From assembly GCF_022953055.1 (NCBI RefSeq), contig NZ_JALJEJ010000003.1, positions 434,001 through 498,000 on the forward strand: a stretch of 64,000 nt of DNA, given 5' to 3'. Below the pieces are notes generated by a model. It made no database searches. It was not told the DNA's origin and saw only the letters and a program-made list of their open reading frames with translations. The position numbers and the translations under genes are program-made. Numbering within the stretch: position 1 is the stretch's first letter; the number at the start of each line of letters is the position of its first letter. This stretch comes from Mucilaginibacter straminoryzae. GTDB taxonomy: Bacteria > Bacteroidota > Bacteroidia > Sphingobacteriales > Sphingobacteriaceae. This document shows positions 54,247 through 62,359 of the stretch, piece by piece.

Positions 54247-54600
54247 TTATTCGCCCATGTGAAGCCACTCTTTTTTAGCAAGCAGCTCTTCTTTGCTTTC
54301 GCGGATATCTTCGTCATCAACGCAACAGTCTACCGGGCAAACAGCAGCACACTGTGGCTCGTCATGGAAACCCACGCACTCGGTACACTTATCCGGAACA
54401 ATGTAGTAAATATCATCAGACAGGGCAGCCTGTGACTCTTCAGCGCTTACGGTATTACCGTCGCCAAAGTCAATCACACCGCGTAAGCCCGTGCCATCAG
54501 AAAAACGCCATGCAGCACCTGCGTCATAAATAGCGTTATTTGGGCACTCCGGCTCGCAAGCGCCGCAGTTTATACATTCATCGGTGATTTTGATCGCCAT
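54247..54600 (-). CDS. 2[4Fe-4S] ferredoxin
   Basis: 117 residues. The first cluster ligands are C-I-N-C-G-A-C-E-P-E-C-P; the second set is in C-T-E-C-V-G-F-H-D-E-P-Q-C-A-A-V-C-P-V-D-C-C, with an insert between. An extra acidic segment of about 45 residues separates the clusters, typical of the long Bacteroidota ferredoxins. It is a cytoplasmic electron carrier. It is divergent from the acyl-CoA reductase gene (99 bp apart), and a redox partnership with it is plausible but unproven. Confidence 0.93.
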   Translation of the reverse strand: MAIKITDECINCGACEPECPNNAIYDAGAAWRFSDGTGLRGVIDFGDGNTVSAEESQAALSDDIYYIVPDKCTECVGFHDEPQCAAVCPVDCCVDDEDIRESKEELLAKKEWLHMGE

Positions 54601-54625
54601 ATTATTAAAATCTTATAATCTGAGT

Positions 54626-54659
54626 TACCTTTGCACTTTATTTAGTGCTTGCAAATATA
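54626..54659. promoter_or_regulatory. Back-to-back promoter boxes for ferredoxin and acyl-CoA reductase genes
   Basis: TACCTTTG on the plus strand (54626-54633) and TATATTTG on the minus strand (54652-54659) both match TAnnTTTG exactly and point away from the shared centre toward 54700 and 54600 respectively. Between them lies a small inverted repeat, GCACT-ttattt-AGTGC (54633-54648), a possible operator. Confidence 0.6.
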
Positions 54660-54699
54660 ACAAAAAACGCATAACAGGGTTTAAAAAAACCTTATCTAT

Positions 54700-55722
54700 A
54701 TGACGCTAACAGACAAAAATCATCTCATAGAAATATTCACCAGCCTTGGCAGGCAATTAGCAGAACCGGACGAAACGCTTTCTGCCGTTATTCGTAACGA
54801 AAGCTTTCATAATGCATGGTTTACACCAGAAAATGTAAAGCATTCCGTACGGGCAATTGGCCACATGCTTAACACGGAAGATCTGCAAAAATGGCTTAGC
54901 AATTACAAAACGGGCGCAAGCTATCCTAAACGCGTCGGCCTGATCCTGGCCGGTAATATCCCGATGGTGGGCTTTCATGATATTCTTTGTGTGCTGGCTA
55001 CGGGTAACATCGCCCTGATTAAACTATCTTCTCAGGATTCGCGGCTGATCCGACATGTCATGCAAATGCTGATAGAAATTGAGCCGGAGTTGAAGAATCA
55101 GATCATTTTTACAGATCGCCTGCAGGATTTTGATGCCATCATCGCCACCGGCAGCAACAACACCTCACGCTATTTCGACTACTATTTTGGTAAGGTACCT
55201 AACATCATTCGCAAGAACAGAAACAGCATCGGCGTATTAAGCGGATACGAAACAGATGCTGAACTGAACCTTTTAGGCCACGATATTTTTGATTACTACG
55301 GTTTGGGTTGCCGCAATGTATCTAGCTTATTAGTACCCGAAGGATACGATTTTACCAAATTTTTCGAAGCGATCGAAAGCTTCCACCCAATTATCAATCA
55401 CCACAAATACCACAATAACTACGATTACAACAAGGCAATTTACCTGGTTAACAAACAGCACCACCTGGATAACGGGTTCCTGCTGTTGAAGCAGGACGAG
55501 AAGCTTGCTTCGCAGCTGGCCGTGCTGTTTTACCAAACCTACGCAACACTTGATGAGGCCGTAAATAAACTGAATGCGCATGCCGAAGAAATTCAGTGCG
55601 TGGTCACACAGATGCAACTGGATGTTAAGAGCCAGTTGGTAGGCTTCGGACAAAGCCAGGCACCTAAATTATGGGATTATGCCGATGGGGTGGATACGAT
55701 GCAATTCTTGTCAAATCTTTAA
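54700..55722 (+). CDS. LuxC-like acyl-CoA reductase
   Basis: 340 residues, belonging to the acyl-CoA reductase (LuxC) branch of the aldehyde dehydrogenase fold. Visible: V-G-L-I-L-A-G-N-I-P-M-V-G-F-H-D (nucleotide-binding start), A-I-I-A-T-G-S-N-N-T-S-R, R-K-N-R-N-S-I-G-V-L-S-G, and the presumed catalytic Cys in Y-Y-G-L-G-C-R-N-V-S. It would reduce acyl-CoA or acyl-ACP to an aldehyde. It is shorter than true LuxC (about 480). There is no lux or fatty-acid gene nearby; the adjacent ferredoxin suggests a redox link. Confidence 0.85.
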   Translation: MTLTDKNHLIEIFTSLGRQLAEPDETLSAVIRNESFHNAWFTPENVKHSVRAIGHMLNTEDLQKWLSNYKTGASYPKRVGLILAGNIPMVGFHDILCVLATGNIALIKLSSQDSRLIRHVMQMLIEIEPELKNQIIFTDRLQDFDAIIATGSNNTSRYFDYYFGKVPNIIRKNRNSIGVLSGYETDAELNLLGHDIFDYYGLGCRNVSSLLVPEGYDFTKFFEAIESFHPIINHHKYHNNYDYNKAIYLVNKQHHLDNGFLLLKQDEKLASQLAVLFYQTYATLDEAVNKLNAHAEEIQCVVTQMQLDVKSQLVGFGQSQAPKLWDYADGVDTMQFLSNL

Positions 55723-55744
55723 AATAACAATACCTTTGAGGGAA

Positions 55745-55811
55745 GGACACATAGACGATGGACAAAGGACAATATCAATTTTAATCTTTGGTCTTTCATC
55801 TATAGTCTGAA
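55745..55811. repeat. Imperfect inverted repeat (TAGACGATGGAC type) before the small conserved gene
   Basis: ATAGACGATGGACAAAGGAC on the left and TCTTTGGTCTTTCATCTATA on the right are imperfect reverse complements about 20 bp apart. Its position just before the ATG at 55823 suggests the short 5' leader can fold. Confidence 0.5.
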
Positions 55812-55822
55812 AATCCAGTAAA

Positions 55823-56026
55823 ATGTATATCATTAAAGTAAAAGGCGTTGCCAAAATACCCGACTATGTGCAGTTGCGCGATGATAAGTTTACGCTACTG
55901 GCTTATTTTAGGGTAGACCGTCCGGACAAATCACTGGATAAGGTCGGCCTGGGCGATAAAGCCGATTACATTATGAACCTGGTGAAAGAACTACCTTTCG
56001 GCCAGATCCTTAAACTCGAACTCTGA
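55823..56026 (+). CDS. Small conserved hypothetical protein upstream of ftsE
   Basis: 67 residues beginning M-Y-I-I-K-V-K-G and containing D-K-F-T-L-L-A-Y-F-R-V and N-L-V-K-E-L-P-F-G-Q-I-L-K-L-E-L. It is a compact alpha/beta small protein with no signal or Cys. I do not recognise a named family. It ends 7 bp before the FtsE-like gene, so the two are almost certainly cotranscribed. Confidence 0.75.
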   Translation: MYIIKVKGVAKIPDYVQLRDDKFTLLAYFRVDRPDKSLDKVGLGDKADYIMNLVKELPFGQILKLEL

Positions 56027-56033
56027 TTTCAAT

Positions 56034-56720
56034 ATGATTGGAAATTCTATTATAAAACTGAGCGGCGTTGATATCTTTCAGCAAAAGCACCTGGTACTTT
56101 CTAATGTAAACCTGCACGTAGACAAGGGCGACTTTGTATGGCTGATTGGCCAGACCGGTTCCGGAAAAAGCAGTTTGCTGAAAGTAATTTACGGCGATCT
56201 AAAGATTACTACCGGCGAAGGCCATGCCGGAGGGTATGACCTGAAAGCCATTGCAGACAAAGATATCCCCTTCCTTCGCCGAAAGCTGGGTATTGTTTTC
56301 CAGGATTTCCAATTGCTTACAGACCGCACTGTAGAACAAAACCTGGAGTTTGTGATGAAAGCTACCGGCTGGAAGGATAAAAAATTGATCTCTGAACGCA
56401 CGCTCGATGTGCTTGAAAAAGTGGGTCTGCGTTCTAAAATAAAGAAAATGCCGCACGAGCTTTCTGGCGGCGAGCAGCAGCGCGTGGTTATTGCCCGTGC
56501 CTTGATCAACGATCCGGAGATTATCCTCGCCGACGAACCTACCGGGAACCTTGACCCCGATACTTCTGAAGAAATTGTGATGCTGTTGAAACAGATCAGT
56601 ATGAATTCGAATACGGCCGTGCTGATTGCCACGCACGATTACCACATCATCCGCGCCTTCCCTTCACGCATTGTGAAATGCGAGAACGGCCAGGTGATTG
56701 AAGATGGGAAAGCTGTTTAA
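56034..56720 (+). CDS. ftsE: FtsE-like cell-division ABC ATP-binding protein
   Basis: 228 residues, a complete ABC ATPase: Walker [11 protein letters not shown]-loop F-Q-D-F-Q-L-L, signature L-S-G-G-E-Q-Q, Walker [13 protein letters not shown], and H-loop A-T-H-D-Y. The combination F-Q-D-F-Q-L-L and D-R-T-V-x-x-N is typical of FtsE, which with FtsX regulates septal peptidoglycan hydrolysis. No ftsX follows; in this phylum it is often elsewhere. LolD-type exporters are an alternative reading. Confidence 0.85.
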   Translation: MIGNSIIKLSGVDIFQQKHLVLSNVNLHVDKGDFVWLIGQTGSGKSSLLKVIYGDLKITTGEGHAGGYDLKAIADKDIPFLRRKLGIVFQDFQLLTDRTVEQNLEFVMKATGWKDKKLISERTLDVLEKVGLRSKIKKMPHELSGGEQQRVVIARALINDPEIILADEPTGNLDPDTSEEIVMLLKQISMNSNTAVLIATHDYHIIRAFPSRIVKCENGQVIEDGKAV

Positions 56721-56724
56721 CTTC

Positions 56725-56780
56725 AGTCGATAGTTCATGGTTGATAGCCTCTATTAATGCTATTAACTATGATCGATGAC
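56725..56780. repeat. Imperfect inverted repeat (GTTCATGGTTGATAG type)
   Basis: GTCGATAGTTCATGGTTGAT on the left and TATTAACTATGATCGATGAC on the right are near reverse complements across about 14 bp. It lies after ftsE and may act as a stop for transcription. Confidence 0.5.
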
Positions 56781-56794
56781 CTACCATCTAAAAA

Positions 56795-56837
56795 CCCTGC
56801 CAATTTGAAAGTGACATTCTAACAAATGCTGACAGGG
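56795..56837. promoter_or_regulatory. Imperfect inverted repeat upstream of grpE
   Basis: CCCTGCCA (56795-56802) and TGACAGGG (56830-56837) match as reverse complements at 7 of 8 bases with a 27-bp spacer, 55 bp before the grpE ATG. It is not the classical CIRCE operator. TTGATTTG (56868-56875) is a possible -7 box. A heat-shock operator is one interpretation; this is inference. Confidence 0.4.
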
Positions 56838-56891
56838 TGTCCCGTTTTAGGGCTATGGCAGGATACTTGATTTGCCAATAAAAACAATCAC

Positions 56892-57524
56892 ATGATTTTA
56901 CGAAACATGCTGAAAAAGAAGAAATCTCAGGAAGCATCAGAAAATATAAATAACGTGAGTACAGAACAGAACCAGAAAGAACAAGAACAAAACGTGCAGG
57001 CAGAAGAATTAAATAACGATACCACAACTGCTACAGACGAAACCACTACTGAAAATACCGAAGCTGCGCAACCTGCAGCTGAAGAGAAGTTTAAAGCAGA
57101 ACTTGCACAGGCAAATGATAAATACCTGCGCTTATATGCAGAATTTGACAACTATAAACGCCGTACCTCTAAAGAGCGTGTAGAACTGTTGCAAACTGCT
57201 GGTCGTGAAGTAATTGTATCGCTACTACCTGTACTGGATGATTTTGAGCGCGCTTTGAAAGCTATGGAAAACGCGAACGACGTTGTAGCGGTTAAAGAAG
57301 GTGTTGCGCTTGTTCAAAACAAACTGAAGCATATTTTAACCAGTAAGGGACTGAAGGAAATGGAAGCAAAAGGCGCAGCCTTTGATGCTGACCTTCATGA
57401 GGCGATTACCAATATACCTGCCCCTACAGACGATTTAAAAGGCAAAGTAGTTGATGAATTAGAAAAAGGTTACTTGTTGAATGACAAGGTGATCCGCTTT
57501 GCGAAGGTTGTTGTAGGAGCGTAA
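56892..57524 (+). CDS. grpE: Nucleotide exchange factor GrpE
   Basis: 210 residues; the start at 56892 is used, with an internal ATG at 56907 as an alternative. The first 70 residues are low-complexity and acidic (Glu, Gln, Asn, Thr), a long disordered tail typical of Bacteroidota GrpE. A dimerising coiled coil (about 70-115) with Y-L-R-L-Y-A-E-F-D-N-Y-K-R-R-T follows, then the beta-wing domain ending in G-Y-L-L-N-D-K-V-I-R-F-A-K-V-V. It releases ADP from DnaK. It precedes dnaJ by about 90 bp; dnaK is not in the window. Confidence 0.95.
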   Translation: MILRNMLKKKKSQEASENINNVSTEQNQKEQEQNVQAEELNNDTTTATDETTTENTEAAQPAAEEKFKAELAQANDKYLRLYAEFDNYKRRTSKERVELLQTAGREVIVSLLPVLDDFERALKAMENANDVVAVKEGVALVQNKLKHILTSKGLKEMEAKGAAFDADLHEAITNIPAPTDDLKGKVVDELEKGYLLNDKVIRFAKVVVGA

Positions 57525-57529
57525 GTAGT

Positions 57530-57612
57530 TATTAAGTTAATAAGTTATTGGTTATTGAGTTTGGTTGCCGGTTCATAGGTAACTTAATAACTCAGTAACA
57601 TAATAACATTAA
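57530..57612. repeat. Inverted AT-rich repeat between grpE and dnaJ
   Basis: TAGTTATTAAGTTAATAAG on the left and AACTTAATAACTCAGTAAC on the right are built from the same words in opposite orientation and can form an imperfect hairpin. It could modulate grpE/dnaJ ratio, but this is unproven. Confidence 0.5.
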
Positions 57613-57617
57613 ATATT

Positions 57618-58784
57618 ATGGCAAAAAGAGATTATTACGACGTACTTGGTGTTGCTAAGGGCGCAAGCGCGGATGACATTAAAAAGGCATACCGCAAAAT
57701 GGCCATTAAATACCACCCGGATAAAAACCCGGGCGATAAGCAGGCAGAAGAAAACTTTAAAGAAGCTGCCGAAGCTTATGAGGTATTAAGCAACCCTGAA
57801 AAGCGCCAGCGGTACGACCAGTTTGGCCATGCGGCCAATGCCGGCTCGGCAGCAGGCGGCTATGGCGGCCAGGGTATGAATATGGATGACATATTCAGCC
57901 AGTTTGGCGATATTTTTGGCGGCGGCAGTCCGTTCGAAAGCTTCTTTGGCGGTGGTCGCCAGAGCGGCGGCGGTGGTGGCGGCCGTCGTGTGGCGCGGGG
58001 CAGCAACCTGCGTATTAAGGTAAAACTGACGCTGGAAGAAATTGCCAACGGCACCGAGAAGAAAATAAAAGTTAACAAGCAGGTAGTTTGTAAAACCTGT
58101 GATGGCACCGGTGCTAAAGATAAGTCGGCTTTCCAAACCTGTCAGACTTGCGGCGGTAGCGGCGCAGTGCGCAGGGTGACCAATACCATACTGGGCCAGA
58201 TGCAAACTACCAGCACCTGCCCTACCTGTAACGGCGAAGGCAGCGTGATCACTTCAAAATGTAACGTTTGCCATGGAGATGGCGTTGTTCGTGGCGAGGA
58301 AACCATCAGCATCAACATTCCTGCCGGTGTAAGCGAAGGCATGCAATTGAGCATGAGCGGCAAAGGTAATGCAGCCCCTCGTGGCGGCGTACCGGGCGAC
58401 TTGATCATCCTGATCGAAGAGCTGCCGCACGAAACGCTCAAACGCGATGGCAACAACGTGATCTTTGACCTGCATATCAGCTTTATTGATGCCGCTTTAG
58501 GTACCAGTGTTGAAGTGCCTACTATTGATGGCAAAGCTAAGATCAAAATAGAACCAGGAACACAGGGTGGCAAGATCCTTCGCCTGAAAGGTAAGGGTGT
58601 GCCGGAAGTAAACTCTTATCATCGCGGAGATCAACTGATCCATATAAACATCTGGACACCAAAAGCCTTAAACCGCGAAGAGCGCGAACTGCTGGAAAAA
58701 CTGCAAAACTCGCCCAACTTTAAACCTAACCCGGGTAAGAACGAAAAAGGTTTCTTTGAACGGATGAAGGAATATTTTGAGTAA
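57618..58784 (+). CDS. dnaJ: Molecular chaperone DnaJ
   Basis: 388 residues, full type I DnaJ. J domain (about 1-70) with the H-P-D loop in Y-H-P-D-K; Gly/Phe-rich region (about 75-125); four CxxCxGxG zinc repeats ([32 protein letters not shown]) from about 155 to 225; and two C-terminal substrate-binding beta domains. It stimulates DnaK ATPase and delivers clients. It forms the usual Bacteroidota grpE-dnaJ unit. A triplicated terminator region follows. Confidence 0.97.
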   Translation: MAKRDYYDVLGVAKGASADDIKKAYRKMAIKYHPDKNPGDKQAEENFKEAAEAYEVLSNPEKRQRYDQFGHAANAGSAAGGYGGQGMNMDDIFSQFGDIFGGGSPFESFFGGGRQSGGGGGGRRVARGSNLRIKVKLTLEEIANGTEKKIKVNKQVVCKTCDGTGAKDKSAFQTCQTCGGSGAVRRVTNTILGQMQTTSTCPTCNGEGSVITSKCNVCHGDGVVRGEETISINIPAGVSEGMQLSMSGKGNAAPRGGVPGDLIILIEELPHETLKRDGNNVIFDLHISFIDAALGTSVEVPTIDGKAKIKIEPGTQGGKILRLKGKGVPEVNSYHRGDQLIHINIWTPKALNREERELLEKLQNSPNFKPNPGKNEKGFFERMKEYFE

Positions 58785-59116
58785 AAGCCGTTTTAGAAGC
58801 AAGAGCCGAGAGACAATAATCAAGATTTTCTAAAACGAACGTCATGCTGAGGCTCTCGAAGCATAGACATTCGATAAAGAAAAACGCTGCCGGAAAACCG
58901 GCGGCGTAGATTCAAGAAGCAAGACTTTCTGAAACGAATGTCATGCTGAGGCTCTCGAAGCACAGACATTCGACAAAAAGAAAAACGCTGACGGAGAACC
59001 GGCGGCGTAGATTCAAGAAGCAAGACTTTCTGGAACGAATGTCATGCTGAGGCTCTCGAAGCATAGACATTCGACAAAAAGAAAAACGCTGCCGGAAAAC
59101 CGGTGGCGTTTTTTTG
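58785..59116. repeat. Triplicated ~100-bp repeat unit after dnaJ
   Basis: Three near-identical units start with GTCATGCTGAGGCTCTCGAA at 58841, 58940 and 59041 (periods 99 and 101 bp). Each unit also carries GACATTCGA, AAAAACGCTG(C/A)CGG and CCGG(C/T)GGCGT. The first two copies continue into TAGATTCAAGAAGCAAGACTTTC; only the third ends in a T-run and is a real terminator. The rest of the 429-bp gene-free stretch (59117-59213) is AT-rich and should hold the promoter of the ABC operon; no consensus box is clear. The spacing and lack of unique spacers rule out CRISPR. Confidence 0.8.
59082..59115. terminator. Terminator of grpE-dnaJ, last copy of the repeat
   Basis: AAAAACGCTGCCGG (59082-59095) pairs with CCGGTGGCGTTTTTT (from 59100) through two G-T pairs, around AAAA, followed by more T. 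Earlier copies (around 58880-58906 and 58981-59008) keep the hairpin but lack the T-run. Confidence 0.85.
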
Positions 59117-59213
59117 TTTATCAATTTTTAATTAAATAATTACTTATATCTTGTAACAACTATTGTAACCTGTTCTCTAAAATTAAAATCACTAAACTAT
59201 CTTATTAAATCCA

Positions 59214-60122
59214 ATGCTTAGCATACGTCACATTGTGAAACAATATGCCGGCCACACGGCGTTAAACGATGTAAGCTTAGAAGTAGAAAGCGGTAAAATA
59301 TTCGGCCTGCTGGGACCGAATGGTGCCGGTAAAACTTCGCTTATCCGCATCATCAACCAAATTACCGCGCCAGATTCAGGCGAAGTTTACTTCAATGGCG
59401 AGCGGCTGAACCAGTCGCACATCGAGCGCATCGGTTATCTGCCCGAAGAACGCGGCCTGTACAAGAAAATGGAGATCGGCGAGCAGATCGTTTACCTGGC
59501 GCGATTGAAGGGCCTGAGCCGCCACGAGGCGACCAAGCGCATCAAATACTGGTTCGAGAAACTGCAGATTGAAAACTGGTGGCACAAAAAAGTAGAAGAA
59601 CTTTCAAAGGGTATGCAGCAAAAGGCACAGTTTGTGGCAACGGTGTTGCATGAACCCGAATTGCTCATCCTCGACGAACCTTTCAGCGGTTTCGATCCTG
59701 TAAATGCCGAGGTGATCAAGGACGAGATTCTGGAACTAAACCGTAAAGGTGCTACCATCCTATTCTCCACCCACCGCATGGAATCTGTTGAAGAACTTTG
59801 CGATTCTATTGCCCTGATTAACAAATCGCAAAAGATCCTTGATGGAAAAGTGAAAGCCATCCGCAAATCTTACCGGAATGATACTTATCTGGTAGAATAT
59901 GCGGGCGAGCAGATCAGCTTTAACGGCAACGAGCCTTTTGAGCAATTAGCCGAATTAGGCGAAGACGACGGCGCTTATATGGTTAAACTGAAACTTAAAC
60001 CTGGCGCAGATTCAAACAGTGTGTTACAGTACTTTATCCCTCGCGTGCGCGTAAATATGCTGCAAGAGGTAATCCCTACCATGCACGAAATTTTCATTGA
60101 AAAAGTAAACCAAATCGGATAA
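59214..60122 (+). CDS. ABC transporter ATP-binding protein (NatA-like)
   Basis: 302 residues. Walker A G-P-N-G-A-G-K-T-S, Q-loop region Y-L-P-E-E-R-G-L-Y, signature L-S-K-G-M-Q-Q-K, Walker B L-L-I-L-D-E-P-F-S-G-F-D and H-loop S-T-H-R-M. The Y-L-P-E-E-R-G-L-Y block is the mark of the NatA/DUF4162 group, and residues about 210-300 are the C-terminal domain of that group. It powers the permease encoded 4 nt downstream. The exported substrate is unknown (Na+ in Bacillus NatAB). Confidence 0.9.
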   Translation: MLSIRHIVKQYAGHTALNDVSLEVESGKIFGLLGPNGAGKTSLIRIINQITAPDSGEVYFNGERLNQSHIERIGYLPEERGLYKKMEIGEQIVYLARLKGLSRHEATKRIKYWFEKLQIENWWHKKVEELSKGMQQKAQFVATVLHEPELLILDEPFSGFDPVNAEVIKDEILELNRKGATILFSTHRMESVEELCDSIALINKSQKILDGKVKAIRKSYRNDTYLVEYAGEQISFNGNEPFEQLAELGEDDGAYMVKLKLKPGADSNSVLQYFIPRVRVNMLQEVIPTMHEIFIEKVNQIG

Positions 60123-60126
60123 GCTC

Positions 60127-61371
60127 ATGAACAAAGTTCTACTCATTATACAACGGGAATATCTTACACGTGTAAAGAAAAGATCATTTGTGATCATGAT
60201 CTTTGTGGTGCCGCTGCTTATACTGGCGATGGGTGCGGTGATTAAGTTTATCGCCAAGAAAAGCGGCGAAATTACCAGTCTGCAAACCGTAAACGTGGTC
60301 GACTCTACCGGGGCCTTTGCAGGGCAGTTTCACAACGTGCCGAACATTAAATTTCAAACCCTTAATGTAACACTGGCGCAGGCTAAGTTAAGCTCTAAAG
60401 AAAATGAAGACGTTTTCACACTATACATTCCGGCCAAATTCAACCCTAAAGCACCCATTCAGATCTATTCAAAAAAGAAACCTCCGCTGCCGCTTACTAC
60501 GCAGATAGAAAAGCAGATGAACGATATTGCGATTGCCAACAGCTTTAAAGAGCAGCATATTGATACAGCCATTGTTAACCACATCCGCAAAACGGATATT
60601 TCTGTAAGCCCTGTCGAACTAACAGAAACCGGTGATAAGAAAACCAGTATGGGTGCAAACATCGGGGTGGGCATTTCTTGCGCCATTCTCATCTATATGT
60701 CCATCTTTATTTATGGTGCACAGGTGATGCGTGGCGTAATTGAAGAAAAAACAAACCGGATTATTGAAGTGGTGATCTCTTCAGTAAAGCCTTTCCAATT
60801 GATGCTGGGCAAAATTATCGGCGTAGGTTTGGTTGGCCTAACACAATTTGGCGCGTGGACAGTCCTTTCGGTAGTTGCCGCTAAAGTAGCGGGGCAATCC
60901 TCACAGGTGGGTATCATGAACTTTCTGAGCGCTATCCAAACCATACCTTTTGGTTTTATCCTTGGTTGCTTTGTCTTTTACTTCACCAGCGGTTACTTGT
61001 TATATAGCGCCCTGTTTGCAGCGGTAGGCTCTGCAGTAGATAGCGAAACAGAAACCCAACAGTTTATGTTTCCGATCACGTTGCCGCTGCTGTTTACTTA
61101 CATCCTGTCTGTTTCGGTATTATTCCAGGCGCCTAACAGTCCGCTGGCGGTTTGGCTTTCTATCATTCCGTTTACCGCCCCTGTTGCCATGATGGTACGT
61201 CTGCCATTTGATCCGCCTGTTTGGCAGATCGCGGTTTCTATGGCCTTAATGGTTGTCGGGTTTTTATTCACCACTTATGTGGCTTCCCGTATATACCGCG
61301 TAGGTGTGCTGATGTACGGTAAAAAAGCAAGCTTTAAAGAACTAAGCAAATGGTTCTTTTACAAAGAATAG
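60127..61371 (+). CDS. ABC transporter permease (NatB-like, ABC2_membrane_3)
   Basis: 414 residues. One N-terminal membrane helix (about 20-42), a large extracytoplasmic loop (about 45-175), then five further helices (about 177-200, 225-250, 268-295, 320-345, 360-385). F-I-Y-G-A-Q-V-M-R-G-V-I-E-E-K-T-N-R-I-I-E-V is the hallmark of NatB-type permeases. It pairs with the ATPase 4 nt upstream, and an intrinsic terminator lies 29 bp after the stop. Confidence 0.9.
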   Translation: MNKVLLIIQREYLTRVKKRSFVIMIFVVPLLILAMGAVIKFIAKKSGEITSLQTVNVVDSTGAFAGQFHNVPNIKFQTLNVTLAQAKLSSKENEDVFTLYIPAKFNPKAPIQIYSKKKPPLPLTTQIEKQMNDIAIANSFKEQHIDTAIVNHIRKTDISVSPVELTETGDKKTSMGANIGVGISCAILIYMSIFIYGAQVMRGVIEEKTNRIIEVVISSVKPFQLMLGKIIGVGLVGLTQFGAWTVLSVVAAKVAGQSSQVGIMNFLSAIQTIPFGFILGCFVFYFTSGYLLYSALFAAVGSAVDSETETQQFMFPITLPLLFTYILSVSVLFQAPNSPLAVWLSIIPFTAPVAMMVRLPFDPPVWQIAVSMALMVVGFLFTTYVASRIYRVGVLMYGKKASFKELSKWFFYKE

Positions 61372-61389
61372 TAATTTCATTTACTTTGA

Positions 61390-61397
61390 TATTTTTG
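61390..61397 (+). promoter_or_regulatory. Candidate -7 box for ppx
   Basis: TATTTTTG matches TAnnTTTG exactly, 3 bp in front of the terminator hairpin. If used, the transcript would start inside that hairpin, about 30 nt before the ppx ATG. Confidence 0.4.
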
Positions 61398-61399
61398 AA

Positions 61400-61428
61400 G
61401 CGGGAGCCCTTATAGCTCCCGCTTTTTT
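61400..61428 (+). terminator. Intrinsic terminator abutting the ppx start codon
   Basis: GCGGGAGC (61400-61407) pairs with GCTCCCGC (61415-61422) around a 7-nt loop, followed by six T. The ppx ATG begins 4 nt after the T-run, so the hairpin separates the ABC operon from ppx. Confidence 0.85.
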
Positions 61429-61432
61429 GCTT

Positions 61433-62359
61433 ATGAAAAAACGCGTAGCTGTAATGGACCTGGGGACAAACACCTTTCACCTGCTGATTGCAGAGGGAGA
61501 TGCCGATAATTTTGAGGTATTGAAACATGAAACTGTGCCGGTAAAGTTGGGCGAAGGCGGAATTAATAAAGGCTATATTCTGGAAGCACCTTTCGAACGC
61601 GGGGTAACTACCATGAAAGCTTTCGGCGCGTCTATTCACTCCTTTGACGTACAGGGCATAAAAACACTTGCCACATCTGCCCTTCGCAATGCCGCAAACG
61701 GAAAAGATTTTATCGAAGCTGTAAAAGCGCAAGCGGGAATAGAAATCACGGTGATTGACGGCGAAACCGAAGCTAATTATATCTACTTAGGCGTTAAGGC
61801 TTCCGGCTGTCTAAGCGAAGAAAAAAGCCTGATCATTGATATCGGAGGCGGCAGTGTAGAATTTATCATCTGCAATGTGAACCAGGTGTTCTGGAAACAC
61901 AGCTTTGAGATAGGAGCGGCACGTTTAATGGACAAGTTCCATAAAACCGATCCCATCAATCAGGAATCAATCGAACAGCTGCATCACTACTTAGACGAAG
62001 CGCTGGACCTGTTGTTTCAGCAATTAAAAAAACATCAGATAAATAGTCTTGTTGGTTCGTCCGGGTCTTTTGAAACCTTTGCAGAACTAACCGAATACCA
62101 TCATGGCCGGGAAATAGAGGTTGATGCGATTAAGAAATATGAATTTAATTGCGATATACTCCAAACGATACTGCAAAACATTATAGAATCCACACATCAG
62201 CAACGCGCAGCCAATCCGCGTATTACACCTGTCAGGGTAGATATGGTGGTGGTAGCGGCAGTGTTAACCCGGTATTGTATTGCTAAAGTAAATCCAGATC
62301 ATCTGCTTCTCTCCACCTATGCGCTAAAGGAAGGTGCTTTGGCCGAATTAATGGTGTGA
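61433..62359 (+). CDS. Ppx/GppA-family exopolyphosphatase
   Basis: 308 residues from the ATG at 61433; the TTG six bases earlier overlaps the terminator. The actin-like ATPase/phosphatase fold is visible: M-D-L-G-T-N-T-F-H-L (phosphate 1), G-E-T-E-A-N-Y-I-Y-L-G-V (catalytic Glu), and I-D-I-G-G-G-S-V-E (phosphate 2). It degrades polyphosphate or converts pppGpp to ppGpp. The protein is shorter than E. coli Ppx (513) because the C-terminal HD-like domains are absent. It overlaps the convergent carboxypeptidase-domain gene by 12 bp at its end. Confidence 0.9.
   Translation: MKKRVAVMDLGTNTFHLLIAEGDADNFEVLKHETVPVKLGEGGINKGYILEAPFERGVTTMKAFGASIHSFDVQGIKTLATSALRNAANGKDFIEAVKAQAGIEITVIDGETEANYIYLGVKASGCLSEEKSLIIDIGGGSVEFIICNVNQVFWKHSFEIGAARLMDKFHKTDPINQESIEQLHHYLDEALDLLFQQLKKHQINSLVGSSGSFETFAELTEYHHGREIEVDAIKKYEFNCDILQTILQNIIESTHQQRAANPRITPVRVDMVVVAAVLTRYCIAKVNPDHLLLSTYALKEGALAELMV

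Noticed and set aside
58841..59110. Possible CRISPR array
   Set aside because: Three long units of about 100 bp with no unique spacers and no cas genes; these are tandem duplications including a terminator hairpin.
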